Below the pieces are notes generated by a model. It searched no databases. It was not told where the DNA came from and worked only from the letters and a program-made list of their open reading frames with translations. From NCBI RefSeq assembly GCF_018256155.1, contig NZ_JAERLY010000009.1, forward strand, positions 32,257 to 96,256: DNA of 64,000 bases. Reading direction: 5' to 3'. A program made the translations under genes and the position numbers. Each line of letters opens with the position of its first letter. Position 1 is the first letter of the stretch. Positions 26,093 through 35,570 of the stretch are shown one piece after another. Source of the DNA: Gluconobacter sp. Dm-62. Its GTDB lineage: Bacteria > Pseudomonadota > Alphaproteobacteria > Acetobacterales > Acetobacteraceae.

Positions 26093-28108
26093 ATGAGCGA
26101 TCTGTTCGAGTCAGGAAAGACAGGCAAGACCCGGGCCGGCGGCACCCGCAAGGCACCGGTCGACACGGAATATGGCGCCCACGACATTGAGGTGCTGGAA
26201 GGGCTTGAGCCCGTCCGGCGCCGTCCGGGCATGTATATCGGCGGCACGGATGATACCGCGTATCATCACCTTGCTTCCGAAATCCTTGATAATGCGATGG
26301 ATGAAGCGGTGGCCGGTCACGCCACCACCATCGATGTCAGGCTGGAGGGCCCGCGCACGCTCATGGTGCGCGACAATGGTCGTGGCATCCCGACCGATCC
26401 CCATCCGAAATTTCCCGAGAAATCCGCGCTTGAGGTAATTTTCACCACGCTTCATGCGGGCGGAAAGTTCTCCGGCAAGGCCTATGACACGTCTGGCGGC
26501 CTGCATGGCGTTGGCAGTTCGGTCGTCAATGCGCTGTCCGAGAAGCTCGAAGTCGAAGTCGCACGGGACCGGACGCTGTACCGGCAGGACTTCGTGCGCG
26601 GTGTCTCTCTGGCGCCGCTGGCAGAAGTCGGCAACGCACCCAACCGTCGCGGTACGACGGTGCGGTTCACGCCCGACCCGGAAATCTTCGGCAATCATCA
26701 TTTCTCCCCGGCCCGGCTCTACCGGATGTGCTGCTCCAAAGCAGCGCTGTTCCGGGGCGTGACAATCCAGTGGAAATGCGAGCCGTCCCTTATCAAGGCC
26801 GGAGACGAAACTCCGGCTGAAGCCACCATCCAGTTCCCCAACGGTTTGGAAGACGCGCTCTCGGCAGAGCTTGGGCCTGATCCGGATCTGCTGACCCCGC
26901 TCTGGGCGGGGGATGTGGAGCTGCCGGTTGCGGCGGATGGTCGCACGGGCGGTCGCGTGGAATGGGCAGTCGCGTTCCTTGAGAGCGGCACGGCGTCGCT
27001 CTCCTCGTTCTGCAACACGATTCCCACACCTCAGGGTGGCACGCATGAGGCCGGCTTCCGCTCAGCTCTGGTCAAGGGGCTGCGGGCCTGGGGCGATCAA
27101 CGCAAGGTCAAGCGGGCGGCAGCGATCTCGGCCGAGGACGTTCTGGGGTCCGTCGCGGCCAAGCTTTCGGTCTTCGTCCGCGATCCGCAGTTTCAGGGCC
27201 AGACCAAGGACAAGCTGACTTCTCAGGAGGCCTCACGGCTGGTCGAAGGGGCGCTGCGTGACCGCGTGGACCACTGGCTGGGCGGCAATCCGCAACAGGC
27301 AGACGGCCTGCTGGCCTTCATGGTGGAGCGGGCGGAAGAGCGTTTGCGCCGCCGCGAAGTCAAGGACACGGCCCGCAAGAGCGCCACGCGCAAACTGCGC
27401 CTGCCGGGCAAGCTGACAGACTGCACGCGCGAAAATGCTGCGGATACGGAGCTGTTCCTGGTGGAGGGCGAATCGGCCGGTGGTTCAGCCCGTCAGGCGC
27501 GGGACCGCGAAACACAGGCCGTGCTGCCGCTACGCGGAAAAATTCTCAACGTGGCCTCCGCCACGACCGACAAACTGCGGGCCAATCAGGAACTGCGGGA
27601 TCTGACGGAGGCTCTGGGCTGCGGTATCGGAGCGTCGTTCGATATCAGCCGCCTGCGCTATGGGCGCGTCATCATCATGACCGATGCTGACGTGGACGGG
27701 GCGCATATCGCCTCGCTTCTCATGACGTTCTTCTATCGCGAGATGCCGGAGCTGATCCGTCAGGGCCATCTGCATCTGGCGCAGCCCCCGCTCTATCGCA
27801 TCACGCATGGGCCCAAGACGGTCTATGCCATGAACGATCAGGACCGGCTGCGGCGGATCAAGACCGATTTCAAGGCCAATGCAAAGGTCGAGGTCTCCCG
27901 ATTCAAGGGTCTGGGCGAAATGCCAGTGAAGGATCTCAAGGAAACGACCATGGACCCGGCCCGGCGCACATTGCTGCGGGTCATCACCCCGGCGGAAGAC
28001 CGTCTGGCGACCAGCGAGCGGGTGGAGAGCCTGATGGGCCGCAAGCCGGAACTGCGCTTCCGGTTCATTCAGGAACATGCCCGGTCCGTTGACGAGCTCG
28101 ACGTCTGA
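26093..28108 (+). CDS. parE: DNA topoisomerase IV subunit B
   Basis: ATPase subunit of topoisomerase IV, which decatenates chromosomes after replication together with ParC. The protein is 671 residues. The GHKL ATPase domain shows EILDNAMDEAVAG, VRDNGRGIPTD and GGLHGVGSSVVNAL; the Toprim domain shows LVEGESAGGSARQARDR and MTDADVDGAHI. The C-terminal EVSRFKGLGEMPV block is also present. The length and the short insertion-free Toprim region favour ParE over GyrB. parC is not in this window. Followed after two bases by an exporter gene that starts with GTG. Confidence 0.94.
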   Translation: MSDLFESGKTGKTRAGGTRKAPVDTEYGAHDIEVLEGLEPVRRRPGMYIGGTDDTAYHHLASEILDNAMDEAVAGHATTIDVRLEGPRTLMVRDNGRGIPTDPHPKFPEKSALEVIFTTLHAGGKFSGKAYDTSGGLHGVGSSVVNALSEKLEVEVARDRTLYRQDFVRGVSLAPLAEVGNAPNRRGTTVRFTPDPEIFGNHHFSPARLYRMCCSKAALFRGVTIQWKCEPSLIKAGDETPAEATIQFPNGLEDALSAELGPDPDLLTPLWAGDVELPVAADGRTGGRVEWAVAFLESGTASLSSFCNTIPTPQGGTHEAGFRSALVKGLRAWGDQRKVKRAAAISAEDVLGSVAAKLSVFVRDPQFQGQTKDKLTSQEASRLVEGALRDRVDHWLGGNPQQADGLLAFMVERAEERLRRREVKDTARKSATRKLRLPGKLTDCTRENAADTELFLVEGESAGGSARQARDRETQAVLPLRGKILNVASATTDKLRANQELRDLTEALGCGIGASFDISRLRYGRVIIMTDADVDGAHIASLLMTFFYREMPELIRQGHLHLAQPPLYRITHGPKTVYAMNDQDRLRRIKTDFKANAKVEVSRFKGLGEMPVKDLKETTMDPARRTLLRVITPAEDRLATSERVESLMGRKPELRFRFIQEHARSVDELDV

Positions 28109-28110
28109 GC

Positions 28111-29001
28111 GTGTCGTCACAGGCCAGTTCCACGGAGTCTCATAGCCAGCTCAAGGCCGTCGGGTGCCTGATCGGGGGAATTTCCTCCTTTCAGGTCGGC
28201 GCAACGTTGGCGAAGGGGTTGTTCCCGCTGTTCGGCCCAACCGGCATGGTGGGGCTGCGCGTGTGCCTGGCGGCCGTGATCCTGCTGTGTATCTGGCGCC
28301 CGACACGCGGCACACTGACGGTCGAACGGCTGAAGCTGCTGCTGCCTTACGGGGCCGCTGTTGCGGTCATGAATTTCTGTTTTTACGTGGCGCTGGTCCG
28401 GCTGCCGCTGGGCGTTGTGGTGGCCCTTGAGTTCACTGGCCCCCTGACGCTGGCACTGGTCGGCTCCCGTCGGTGGCTGGATCTGTGTTGGGCAGCGCTT
28501 GTAGTTGCGGGGCTGTTTCTGCTGCTGCGGCCCGAAGGGGCGACGGCAGGTCTGGCGTCGCTCAACCTGTTCGGCGTGGCCGCGGCCCTTCTGAGTGGTT
28601 GCGGCTGGGTGGTCTATATCCTGACCGGCACGCGGATGGGCAAGATGTTCCCGGCCCCCGTTGCGACCACTCTGGGCATGAGCACGGCGGCTATTCTGCT
28701 GTTGCCCTGCCTGATCCCGACGATCCCGACGGTTCTGACCCATCCCTGGCAAGGTGGCGCTGCGCTAAGCGTGGCCGTTCTGTCCTCAGCGGTTCCGTAT
28801 ATTCTGGACATGATGGCGATGCGGACCCTGAGTCCCCGCGATCTGGGTATTCTGCTGAGCATGGAGCCGATGCTGGGTGCACTTTCGGGGTTCATCTTTC
28901 TGCACGAGGCCCTGTCCATCATGCGCTGGATAGGTGTGTTGTGCATCGCGGCGGCTTCGGCCGGGAATGTCCTGACAGGTCGGCAGAAGCCGCTGCACTG
29001 A
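28111..29001 (+). CDS. DMT family (EamA/RhtA-like) exporter
   Basis: Inner-membrane protein of 296 residues with about ten hydrophobic helices in two EamA repeats. Blocks such as FFPLFGPTGMVGLRV-like KGLFPLFGPTGMVGLRV, FYVALVRLPLGVVVALEFTG and PYILDMMAMRTLSPRDLGIL are close to the RhtA threonine/homoserine exporter group, and the LSMEPMLGALSGFIFLHE segment is typical. The substrate is not fixed by sequence. The start is a GTG two bases after the parE stop, so the gene is probably translated from the parE message. Confidence 0.85.
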   Translation: MSSQASSTESHSQLKAVGCLIGGISSFQVGATLAKGLFPLFGPTGMVGLRVCLAAVILLCIWRPTRGTLTVERLKLLLPYGAAVAVMNFCFYVALVRLPLGVVVALEFTGPLTLALVGSRRWLDLCWAALVVAGLFLLLRPEGATAGLASLNLFGVAAALLSGCGWVVYILTGTRMGKMFPAPVATTLGMSTAAILLLPCLIPTIPTVLTHPWQGGAALSVAVLSSAVPYILDMMAMRTLSPRDLGILLSMEPMLGALSGFIFLHEALSIMRWIGVLCIAAASAGNVLTGRQKPLH

Positions 29002-29104
29002 TCCCACACGGTCAGTAATCGTCTGAAAACTGCTAGAAATATAGGGACGGGCCGTATTCTGCTCCCTTGACCGCCCCCCTGCCCGCGCGCCAGATGCGGG
29101 CGTC

Positions 29105-29527
29105 ATGTCCCGCTTTTCCTCCTCTTCGAACCGACGGTCCGGTGTGTCTGCGTTTGCAGTCATCGCCGTGGTTCTTCTGGGGTTTCTGGGACAGCTGGTC
29201 CTTCAGGGATGCGCCTATCCCGAGGAAAGCCCGCGAGCGGTCATCGAGCGCCTGACCGGGATCGACATCGCACCATCCCCGGTGGAGATGTCCGGGCCAA
29301 TGCCCGGAATGATGGCCGGCCATCATCACCATCATCATTCCCATGACGGCAGTTGTCCGCTCTGTCCGCTGTTGCAGCTTCTGGCGGTCATCCTTGCTGG
29401 ACTACCTATCGTACCAGCCCGAAGCACCACAGGCCGTCAGATCCGGCAGCAGCCCGGCGCACCTCGAGCCCCACCCGCAGTCTGGCGTCTGCTGCCACCG
29501 TCCCGGGGACCACCCCGACTCGCCTGA
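29105..29527 (+). CDS. DUF2946-like metal-binding membrane protein
   Basis: Small protein (140 residues) with an N-terminal hydrophobic segment (VSAFAVIAVVLLGFLGQLVL) and a second weak one (LLQLLAVILAGLPIV). Between them is a dense metal-ligand stretch: methionines in MSGPMPGMM (62-70), six consecutive histidines (73-78), H80, and C84/C87 in CPLC. The C-terminus ends RGPPRLA, the RGPP ending seen in DUF2946 proteins. DUF2946 genes are often next to TonB-dependent copper receptors, and here the next gene is one. The likely role is periplasmic copper handling, which is inference. The gap to the receptor gene contains two hairpins. Confidence 0.7.
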   Translation: MSRFSSSSNRRSGVSAFAVIAVVLLGFLGQLVLQGCAYPEESPRAVIERLTGIDIAPSPVEMSGPMPGMMAGHHHHHHSHDGSCPLCPLLQLLAVILAGLPIVPARSTTGRQIRQQPGAPRAPPAVWRLLPPSRGPPRLA

Positions 29528-29560
29528 ACCCATCGTGGTCATGGCGGAAGACGAATGTTT

Positions 29561-29629
29561 CTGAAGGCTGCCTTTCCCGGGGGCGGCCTTTCAGGGCGTG
29601 ATCCGCTGTGACTGGATTTCAGACCAGTC
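29561..29629 (+). promoter_or_regulatory. Two successive hairpins in the leader of the copper receptor gene
   Basis: CTGAAGGCTGCC (29561-29572) pairs with GGGCGGCCTTTCAG (29581-29594) around a TTTCCCGG loop with one bulge. GACTGG (29610-29615) pairs perfectly with CCAGTC (29624-29629). The second hairpin ends just before the GAGG box of the receptor gene, so it could affect translation initiation. The cobalamin riboswitch was considered, but its B12 box was not seen. Confidence 0.4.
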
Positions 29630-29642
29630 GAGGATGTGGATC

Positions 29643-31787
29643 ATGCTCCCCCCTTTCAGTTTCCGCACAGGCGGAAGCGCAAATCATGCGTGCAGTCTTC
29701 TTGCGATTGCCGGGTTGTCCCTGAGTGCATTTTCAACGGCTTCGGCCCAGAACACCGTTTCTCCAGACGACTCCATCGAGGCCACCGGTACCGAACACCT
29801 GACGGTCAATGGCGTCCGTCAGCCCCAGACGACAAGCGCGGATACGGCGCATCTTCTGGACCATGCGCTGGGTTACAGCACCTATTCCGCAGGCGGTGTT
29901 TCCGCCCTGCCCGTCCTGAACGGTATGGCCGATGACCGCGTGGCGACACTCGTGGACGGGATGCGGATTGATGCCGCCTGCCCGAACCACATGAATCCGG
30001 CCATGTCCTATGTCGATCCGGACAGCGTCTCACGCGCCGTGGCAATTGCGGGCATCACGCCCGTCAGTCTGGGCGGTGACAGTATCGGCGGAACCGTGGA
30101 GATCGAGCGCAAGGACCCGCTCTTTGCCAAAACGGGCAATATCCTTGTGACGGGGCATGTCCGTGGCGACTATCGCAGCAATGGCGGCGGTTCGGGAGCT
30201 TCGGGGTCCCTGACGGTCGCCAATGACATGTTCAGCCTGCGCTATACTGCGTCCTATTCCCATGCCAGCGACTATCAGACCGGTGGAAACGGGAAACAGG
30301 TGCGCTCCACGGAGTATCTGAGCTTCAACCATGCCGTGACGCTGGGCGTGAAGAAAGCCAATCACCTTCTGGCCCTGACCTTCGGGCAGCAGGACATCCC
30401 GTATGAGGGTTTTCCCAACCAGTACATGGACATGACAAACAACCGGTCCACATTCGTGAACGGCAAGTACAAGGGCGACTTCGACTGGGGCACGCTGGAT
30501 GTGCGCGGGTCCTGGCAGCATGTCACCCATGTCATGGACATGCTGTCGGACAAGGGTGGTCACAGCGCCACCACAGGTATGCCCATGAACACGGATGCAC
30601 GGACGGCGGCCTATGCCATCAAGGCGACGATTCCGCTCGGGCTTAAGCATACGCTCAAGCTGGGTAGTTCCTTCGACCATAACGGGCTGAACGACTGGTG
30701 GCCGCCATTGCAGGGCAGCATGATGATGGGGCCAGACACCTATCACAACATCAATAACGGCCATCGGGACCGGCTGGGCCATTTCGCGGAATGGGATGCG
30801 CAGTGGCTGCCGCGCTTTTCCACGCAGCTCGGATTTCGGAACGATCTGGTGATGATGAATACGGGCAAGGTCGCGCCATATTCCTGGACCGGCATGATGT
30901 CGATGGCGGATGCCGCTGCGGCGGAGACGTTCAACAAGGCGTCACGCGGCCGGACGGACGTCAATTTCGACGTCACGGCAACCGGTCGCTGGAAGCCGAT
31001 GGACAGCCTGTCCATTGAGGGCGGCTATGCCCGCAAGACGCGCTCGCCGAACCTGTATGAGCGCTATGCCTGGGGAATGGGGAGTATGTCGACACAAATG
31101 ATCGGCTGGTTTGGCGATGGCAACGGCTATGTGGGGAACCTGAACCTGTCCCCTGAAGTCGCGAATACGGCCAGCGTGACGGTGGACTGGCATGATCCGA
31201 ACCCGACGCAGCGCTGGGATCTGAAGATCCAGCCGTTTTATACCTACACGCACAACTACATTAACGTCCGGCGGCTGGGCAACTTCTCGAGCGGGCTGTC
31301 GATGCTGGGTTTCGTCAACCATAATGCCCAGAGCTACGGCATCAACGCGTCAGGCTCGGTACGTCTGTGGGATAGAGCGGCTTACGGACGCGGCGAGCTT
31401 GTCGGGAACATCAACTGGGTCCGCGGTGTGGATCTGGTCACGCATTCGGGGCTGTATCACCAGATGCCCGCGAACGGCCTGATCGGACTGCACGAGACCT
31501 ATGAGAACTGGACGGGCCGGGTCGAGGTGACGCTCGTGAAATCCAAGGATACCGTGGACTGGCTGCGCAACGAGCCCCGTACGCCGGGCTATGCGCTTCT
31601 GGGGCTTGGGGGGAGCTATCGCTGGCGGTATTTCACGCTCAATGCCGAGCTGGCGAACGTGCTGAACCAGCGATATTACCTGCCTCTGGGCGGGCTCTCG
31701 CTGGGGGATTACGACGCGACGGGTATTCTGGGGCCATTGCCGGGAATGGGGCGGTCTTTCAACATGAACCTGACCGCCGCATTCTGA
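29643..31787 (+). CDS. OprC-like TonB-dependent copper receptor
   Basis: Outer-membrane receptor of 714 residues. The signal peptide ends near STASAQ, a plug domain covers about 45-175 and a 22-strand barrel follows, ending in F. In the plug, the stretch VDGMRIDAACPNHMNPAMSYVDP gives C113-x3-M117. In the barrel, HVTHVMDM gives H296-x-M298. OprC of Pseudomonas aeruginosa binds copper through C143, M147, H323 and M325, the same CxxxM/HxM pattern at nearly the same spacing. Methionine-rich loops (GMPMNTD, GSMMMGPD, WTGMMSMADA) add to the case. Copper import is therefore likely. The start with GAGG nine bases upstream is preferred over in-frame starts at 29598 and 29634. Confidence 0.87.
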   Translation: MLPPFSFRTGGSANHACSLLAIAGLSLSAFSTASAQNTVSPDDSIEATGTEHLTVNGVRQPQTTSADTAHLLDHALGYSTYSAGGVSALPVLNGMADDRVATLVDGMRIDAACPNHMNPAMSYVDPDSVSRAVAIAGITPVSLGGDSIGGTVEIERKDPLFAKTGNILVTGHVRGDYRSNGGGSGASGSLTVANDMFSLRYTASYSHASDYQTGGNGKQVRSTEYLSFNHAVTLGVKKANHLLALTFGQQDIPYEGFPNQYMDMTNNRSTFVNGKYKGDFDWGTLDVRGSWQHVTHVMDMLSDKGGHSATTGMPMNTDARTAAYAIKATIPLGLKHTLKLGSSFDHNGLNDWWPPLQGSMMMGPDTYHNINNGHRDRLGHFAEWDAQWLPRFSTQLGFRNDLVMMNTGKVAPYSWTGMMSMADAAAAETFNKASRGRTDVNFDVTATGRWKPMDSLSIEGGYARKTRSPNLYERYAWGMGSMSTQMIGWFGDGNGYVGNLNLSPEVANTASVTVDWHDPNPTQRWDLKIQPFYTYTHNYINVRRLGNFSSGLSMLGFVNHNAQSYGINASGSVRLWDRAAYGRGELVGNINWVRGVDLVTHSGLYHQMPANGLIGLHETYENWTGRVEVTLVKSKDTVDWLRNEPRTPGYALLGLGGSYRWRYFTLNAELANVLNQRYYLPLGGLSLGDYDATGILGPLPGMGRSFNMNLTAAF

Positions 31788-31816
31788 AAAGAACCGGGCC
31801 GGGAGAACCGGGAGCG

Positions 31817-33547
31817 TCAGACGCTCTCGGCCACCCAGTTCCGCTTCTTCGTCGCAAGGCCAATGCCAGGGTTGAAGCAGTTGCAGGGATCGAGGCTGCG
31901 GTAATGGGCGACCATCTCGTCCGGCGCCTTGTAGAGATGCCCGACATTGTGTTCCGCCGGATAGCGCGCGCCACGCGCGTCCAGTCCGGGGAGCATGTCG
32001 TGCTCCACCTGCATGGCGTTGTAGCCCTTTTTGATCACGTAATCCTGGTGCATCACGTGGCAGAAGAAGTGCCCATAATAGAGTTTGACGATGATCTTGT
32101 CCTCGATCTCCTTGGGCAGGACCTCGAACCACTCACGGTCGTTGCGACGCAGGGCAACGTCGAGCGCCACGATATCTTCGGCGGTTTTCGTATGGACCGC
32201 GCGATACCGCACGGCAGCGCCAGCCGCGGCAAAGCGGTGCAGGAAGGCACGCTTGCCCTCGTCCGGAGTACATTCAAAGAAAGCGCCACCCGTCGCTGAT
32301 GCCCACTGTTCCAGATAATCCCGGACAGGCGCGGTCATGGGGGCAGAGACCTTGAGCATCAGGTGGTGCTCGAAACGGTCACGGTATTCGCACATGCGCC
32401 GGGGAAGCTGCTTCGGCAGGAAGCGGCTGAGAAACTGCATCGCCAGATCGCTGAAATGATCGGACAGGAACGGCAGTTTTTGCGCGAAAACATCGAAGCG
32501 CGACTTCATCGAGAAGAATTTCGGCAGGTATTTCGTGCCAAAATAGCGGATGACCGCGAAGGTATCCTTTCCGTATTTCTCGGCAATGTCGAACGCATCG
32601 CGATGCAGATATTCACCGGCGATTGGCAGTTCATCGAAATGCGTCAGGGCATGACGGCGGAGGTCTTCAAGGTCGGATGTGTTGTTCGTCCCGATGTAAA
32701 ACACGGCCGGGTTCTTGTTGGCTTCGAACGTGTCGAGACGGACAGCAAACACGACCAGCTTGCCCGCACAGCCCGCGGCTTCGTACCAGCGGTTGGGATC
32801 GGCATTGAAGCGGGCGGGCGTATCGGCATCCACGTCGCGGACATGGGAGGCGTAGTTCTCGTCGTGACCGCGTCCGGCCTGCCAGTCGATGGCGGCATCG
32901 GGAAGCTGCCCCGTCTGCACGGCGGCGAGGATTTCCTCCGGATTACCGTCGAGACGGATACCGAGGTGATTGACGAGATGCAGTTTGCCGTCCGCACCCA
33001 CCTGGCCGAACAGGGCCATCTCGGTGAAGGCCGGACCACGCTGGACGAGCGCGCCACCGGAATTGTTGCTGACACCGCCCAGAACCGAAGCGCCGATACA
33101 GGACGAGCCAATCACGGAATGAGGCTCACGGCCAATAGCAGCAAGCTTGTCTTCCAGATCGTGAAGGGTGGAGCCCGGCAGACAGACGACCTGCTTGCCT
33201 TCACCGATCAGGTGAATGCCGTCGAGCCGGTTCGTGCTGATGATGACCACATCACGGTCATAATCATTACCGTCTGGTGTAGAGCCACCGGTCAACCCGG
33301 TATTGGCGGCCTGCATGATGATGATCCGACCAGCCTCAGCGCAGAGTTTGGAGGCACGCCACAACTCGACAAGGCTGCCCGGCTGAAGCACCGCGACCAC
33401 ATCACCCATGCCGAAGCGGAATCCTTTGCGGAAGCGATAGGTCGCAGCCGGCTTCGTCAGGACATGCCGAGCACCCAGAATGGCGCGAAGCGAGTGAATG
33501 AGCGAGGCGTTACTGACCTCGGAGCTGCCTTTTGATGACGCTGGCAT
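31817..33547 (-). CDS. dld: Quinone-dependent D-lactate dehydrogenase
   Basis: Peripheral membrane flavoprotein (576 residues) that oxidises D-lactate to pyruvate and passes electrons to ubiquinone. The FAD-binding PCMH-type domain lies at about 15-240, with IIIMQAANTGLTGGSTPDGN, LPGSTLHDLEDKL and SSCIGASVLGGVSNNSGG. The membrane-binding D-lactate dehydrogenase domain follows to the C-terminus (HHLMLKVSAPM, DWLVIK-type region HQDYVIKKGY, and a final NPGIGLATKKR). The ATG at 33547 has AGGGA about 11 bases upstream; a TTG at 33571 is possible. It is the last gene of the minus-strand block behind mutL, with an 82-base gap. Confidence 0.93.
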   Translation of the reverse strand: MPASSKGSSEVSNASLIHSLRAILGARHVLTKPAATYRFRKGFRFGMGDVVAVLQPGSLVELWRASKLCAEAGRIIIMQAANTGLTGGSTPDGNDYDRDVVIISTNRLDGIHLIGEGKQVVCLPGSTLHDLEDKLAAIGREPHSVIGSSCIGASVLGGVSNNSGGALVQRGPAFTEMALFGQVGADGKLHLVNHLGIRLDGNPEEILAAVQTGQLPDAAIDWQAGRGHDENYASHVRDVDADTPARFNADPNRWYEAAGCAGKLVVFAVRLDTFEANKNPAVFYIGTNNTSDLEDLRRHALTHFDELPIAGEYLHRDAFDIAEKYGKDTFAVIRYFGTKYLPKFFSMKSRFDVFAQKLPFLSDHFSDLAMQFLSRFLPKQLPRRMCEYRDRFEHHLMLKVSAPMTAPVRDYLEQWASATGGAFFECTPDEGKRAFLHRFAAAGAAVRYRAVHTKTAEDIVALDVALRRNDREWFEVLPKEIEDKIIVKLYYGHFFCHVMHQDYVIKKGYNAMQVEHDMLPGLDARGARYPAEHNVGHLYKAPDEMVAHYRSLDPCNCFNPGIGLATKKRNWVAESV

Positions 33548-33629
33548 TCTATTGTCTTTCCCTGTCGGCAAAGTGGTCGCCGCTGGTCCTTACATGGTTT
33601 TTCAAGAAACCGCTCTTCAACCCTGCGTG

Positions 33630-35483
33630 TTATTTAACGCGCCCAAAAAGACGTTCAAGTTCACGCCGGGTCAGTTTGAGCCAGGTTGGCCTGCCATGAG
33701 AGCAAGTATTTGCACGTGGTGTCAGTTCCATCTCACGCAGCAGGGCATCCATTTCTTCGGGCTTGAGACGACGACCTGCACGAATGCTGCCATGACATGC
33801 CATTCGCGCCAGAATGGCATCCAGATGATGCGAGAAACTTCCTGTACTCGCGGCGTCCAGATCCGGATCATTGGCCAGTTCGTCGGCAACGTCCTTCAGA
33901 AGGCCCTGAATATCCTGAGCCCCAAGAAGGGCCGGAACCGACCGCAGCAGGACGCTACCGGGGCCAAAGGATTCAAGGTCGATCCCGAGTTTTGCGAGGT
34001 CTCCGGCGCGCGCCATGAGGGCATCCGCTTCGCGGCGGGGCAGATCCACCACTTCCGGCAGAAGCAGGGCCTGCGAGCGCAGCGTGCCACCGCTGGCATA
34101 TTGTTCGCGCAGGCGCTCGTGGGTCAGGCGTTCATGTGCGGCATGCTGGTCTACGAGGACGAGGTCGCCGTCAGGCGCAAGCGAGAGAATATAAGTATCG
34201 AAGACCTGCGCGATGGCAGCCCCGAGCGGGAACGCGGGATCAAGGGCTTCGGGCTGCTGCGGGGCACGGGCGGCTGGCGCAAAGCCCGGATCCGTTTCCG
34301 CAAAACCCAGACGGGATGTGGGCTGCGGAGGTTCTGCGGCAAGCAGAGAGCGCGCCTCCGATCCTGTTGGGAGGCTGGGCTGAACCGGGGTGAAATTCTC
34401 CTGTGGCTCAGGGGGGCGCGGAGGGTAAACGATGGAGGGACGCGCACCGAAGCTCGCATGGATGCCGCCGCCGCCATTCGAGCCATGCCCCAGTGCCCGG
34501 CCCAGACCGCCGATCACGAGAGAGCGGATTTCGGCTTCATCGGCGAAGCGCAGTTCCGTTTTGGCGGGATGGACGTTCACGTCCAGCCGTTCCAGCGGCA
34601 CTTTCAGGTGGAGTGCCATGACCGGGAAGCGGCCGCGCTCAATGACGGGGCGATAGGCCACGCGGATGGCGGTCCGGAGCATCGGGTCCGTCACCGGGCG
34701 GTTGTTGACCAGAATGAACTGCCCCGATCCGGTCGCGCGGGTCCGGGCCGGACCACAGGCAAAGCCCGACAGACGCACGGCACCGCGCTGTTCGTCGAGC
34801 GGGATGAGCGTGTCGGGCGTCGTGTCGAGAACGGAGGCCGCGCGCGTGATGGGGCTCTGCTCGGGCAGGTCGAACAGCACTTTGTCATCGAGCAGGACGC
34901 GCATGGCGCAATGTGGCGCGGAAAGAGCCAGCCGCCGCATAACGGATTCGGCATGGCCGCTCTCGACCCGTGCGCTTTTGAGGAACTTGCGTCGCGCCGG
35001 AGTGGCGAAGAACAGGTCCGTCACGACAATACGGGTGCCGACCGGGCCGGAGGCGGGCTGCGGCGGCGTGATGACGCCGCCATCCACGCGGATGCACCAG
35101 GCGGTGTCGGAGTCCGGCGTGCGGGAAGTGATGGAAAGCCGTGCACTGGCGCCGATGGAGGGCAGAGCCTCACCCCGAAAGCCCAGAGTGCGGATCTGGA
35201 CGAGATGATCGTCCTGAAGTTTGGAGGTGCAGTGGCGCTCGACAGCCAGTTCCAGCTCAAGCGGGCTCATGCCGCAGCCATTATCCGTGACGTCGATCCG
35301 GTCCGTTCCACCCGCGCGCAGGGCAACCACGATGCGCGTTGCGCCGGAATCAATGGCGTTTTCGACCAGTTCCTTCAGCGCAGCGGCAGGACGCTCGATG
35401 ACCTCACCAGCCGCGATCAGGTCGATGACATGACCGGAAAGGCGTCGGATTGTGGGACGGGACAAGGACGGGGCCTCGGTCAC
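33630..35483 (-). CDS. mutL: DNA mismatch repair protein MutL
   Basis: Mismatch repair ATPase and coordinator, 617 residues. The GHKL ATPase motifs are intact: ELVENAIDSGA, VTDNGCGMS and TLGFRGEALPSI. After a proline-rich linker (about 340-410), the C-terminal domain carries DQHAAHERLTHE, which matches the DQHA(x)2E(x)4E endonuclease motif. The accessory motifs ACHGSIRAG and CSHGRPT near the end complete the metal site. This MutL should therefore nick DNA itself, as expected in bacteria without MutH. The gene is followed by dld and preceded by the BamF-like gene, 87 bases away. Confidence 0.96.
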   Translation of the reverse strand: MTEAPSLSRPTIRRLSGHVIDLIAAGEVIERPAAALKELVENAIDSGATRIVVALRAGGTDRIDVTDNGCGMSPLELELAVERHCTSKLQDDHLVQIRTLGFRGEALPSIGASARLSITSRTPDSDTAWCIRVDGGVITPPQPASGPVGTRIVVTDLFFATPARRKFLKSARVESGHAESVMRRLALSAPHCAMRVLLDDKVLFDLPEQSPITRAASVLDTTPDTLIPLDEQRGAVRLSGFACGPARTRATGSGQFILVNNRPVTDPMLRTAIRVAYRPVIERGRFPVMALHLKVPLERLDVNVHPAKTELRFADEAEIRSLVIGGLGRALGHGSNGGGGIHASFGARPSIVYPPRPPEPQENFTPVQPSLPTGSEARSLLAAEPPQPTSRLGFAETDPGFAPAARAPQQPEALDPAFPLGAAIAQVFDTYILSLAPDGDLVLVDQHAAHERLTHERLREQYASGGTLRSQALLLPEVVDLPRREADALMARAGDLAKLGIDLESFGPGSVLLRSVPALLGAQDIQGLLKDVADELANDPDLDAASTGSFSHHLDAILARMACHGSIRAGRRLKPEEMDALLREMELTPRANTCSHGRPTWLKLTRRELERLFGRVK

Positions 35484-35570
35484 GATGCCTCCTCATCGTC
35501 CGGACGGGGGCCGGACGGCAGACAGAACCGTTCCTTGCGCCCCGTCAGGGAGCGGAAGGAACGAGCATAC

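Noticed and set aside
29528..29642. Cobalamin riboswitch before the TonB receptor
   Set aside because: The gap is too short for one and the conserved B12 box was not found; the receptor also has copper-type ligands.
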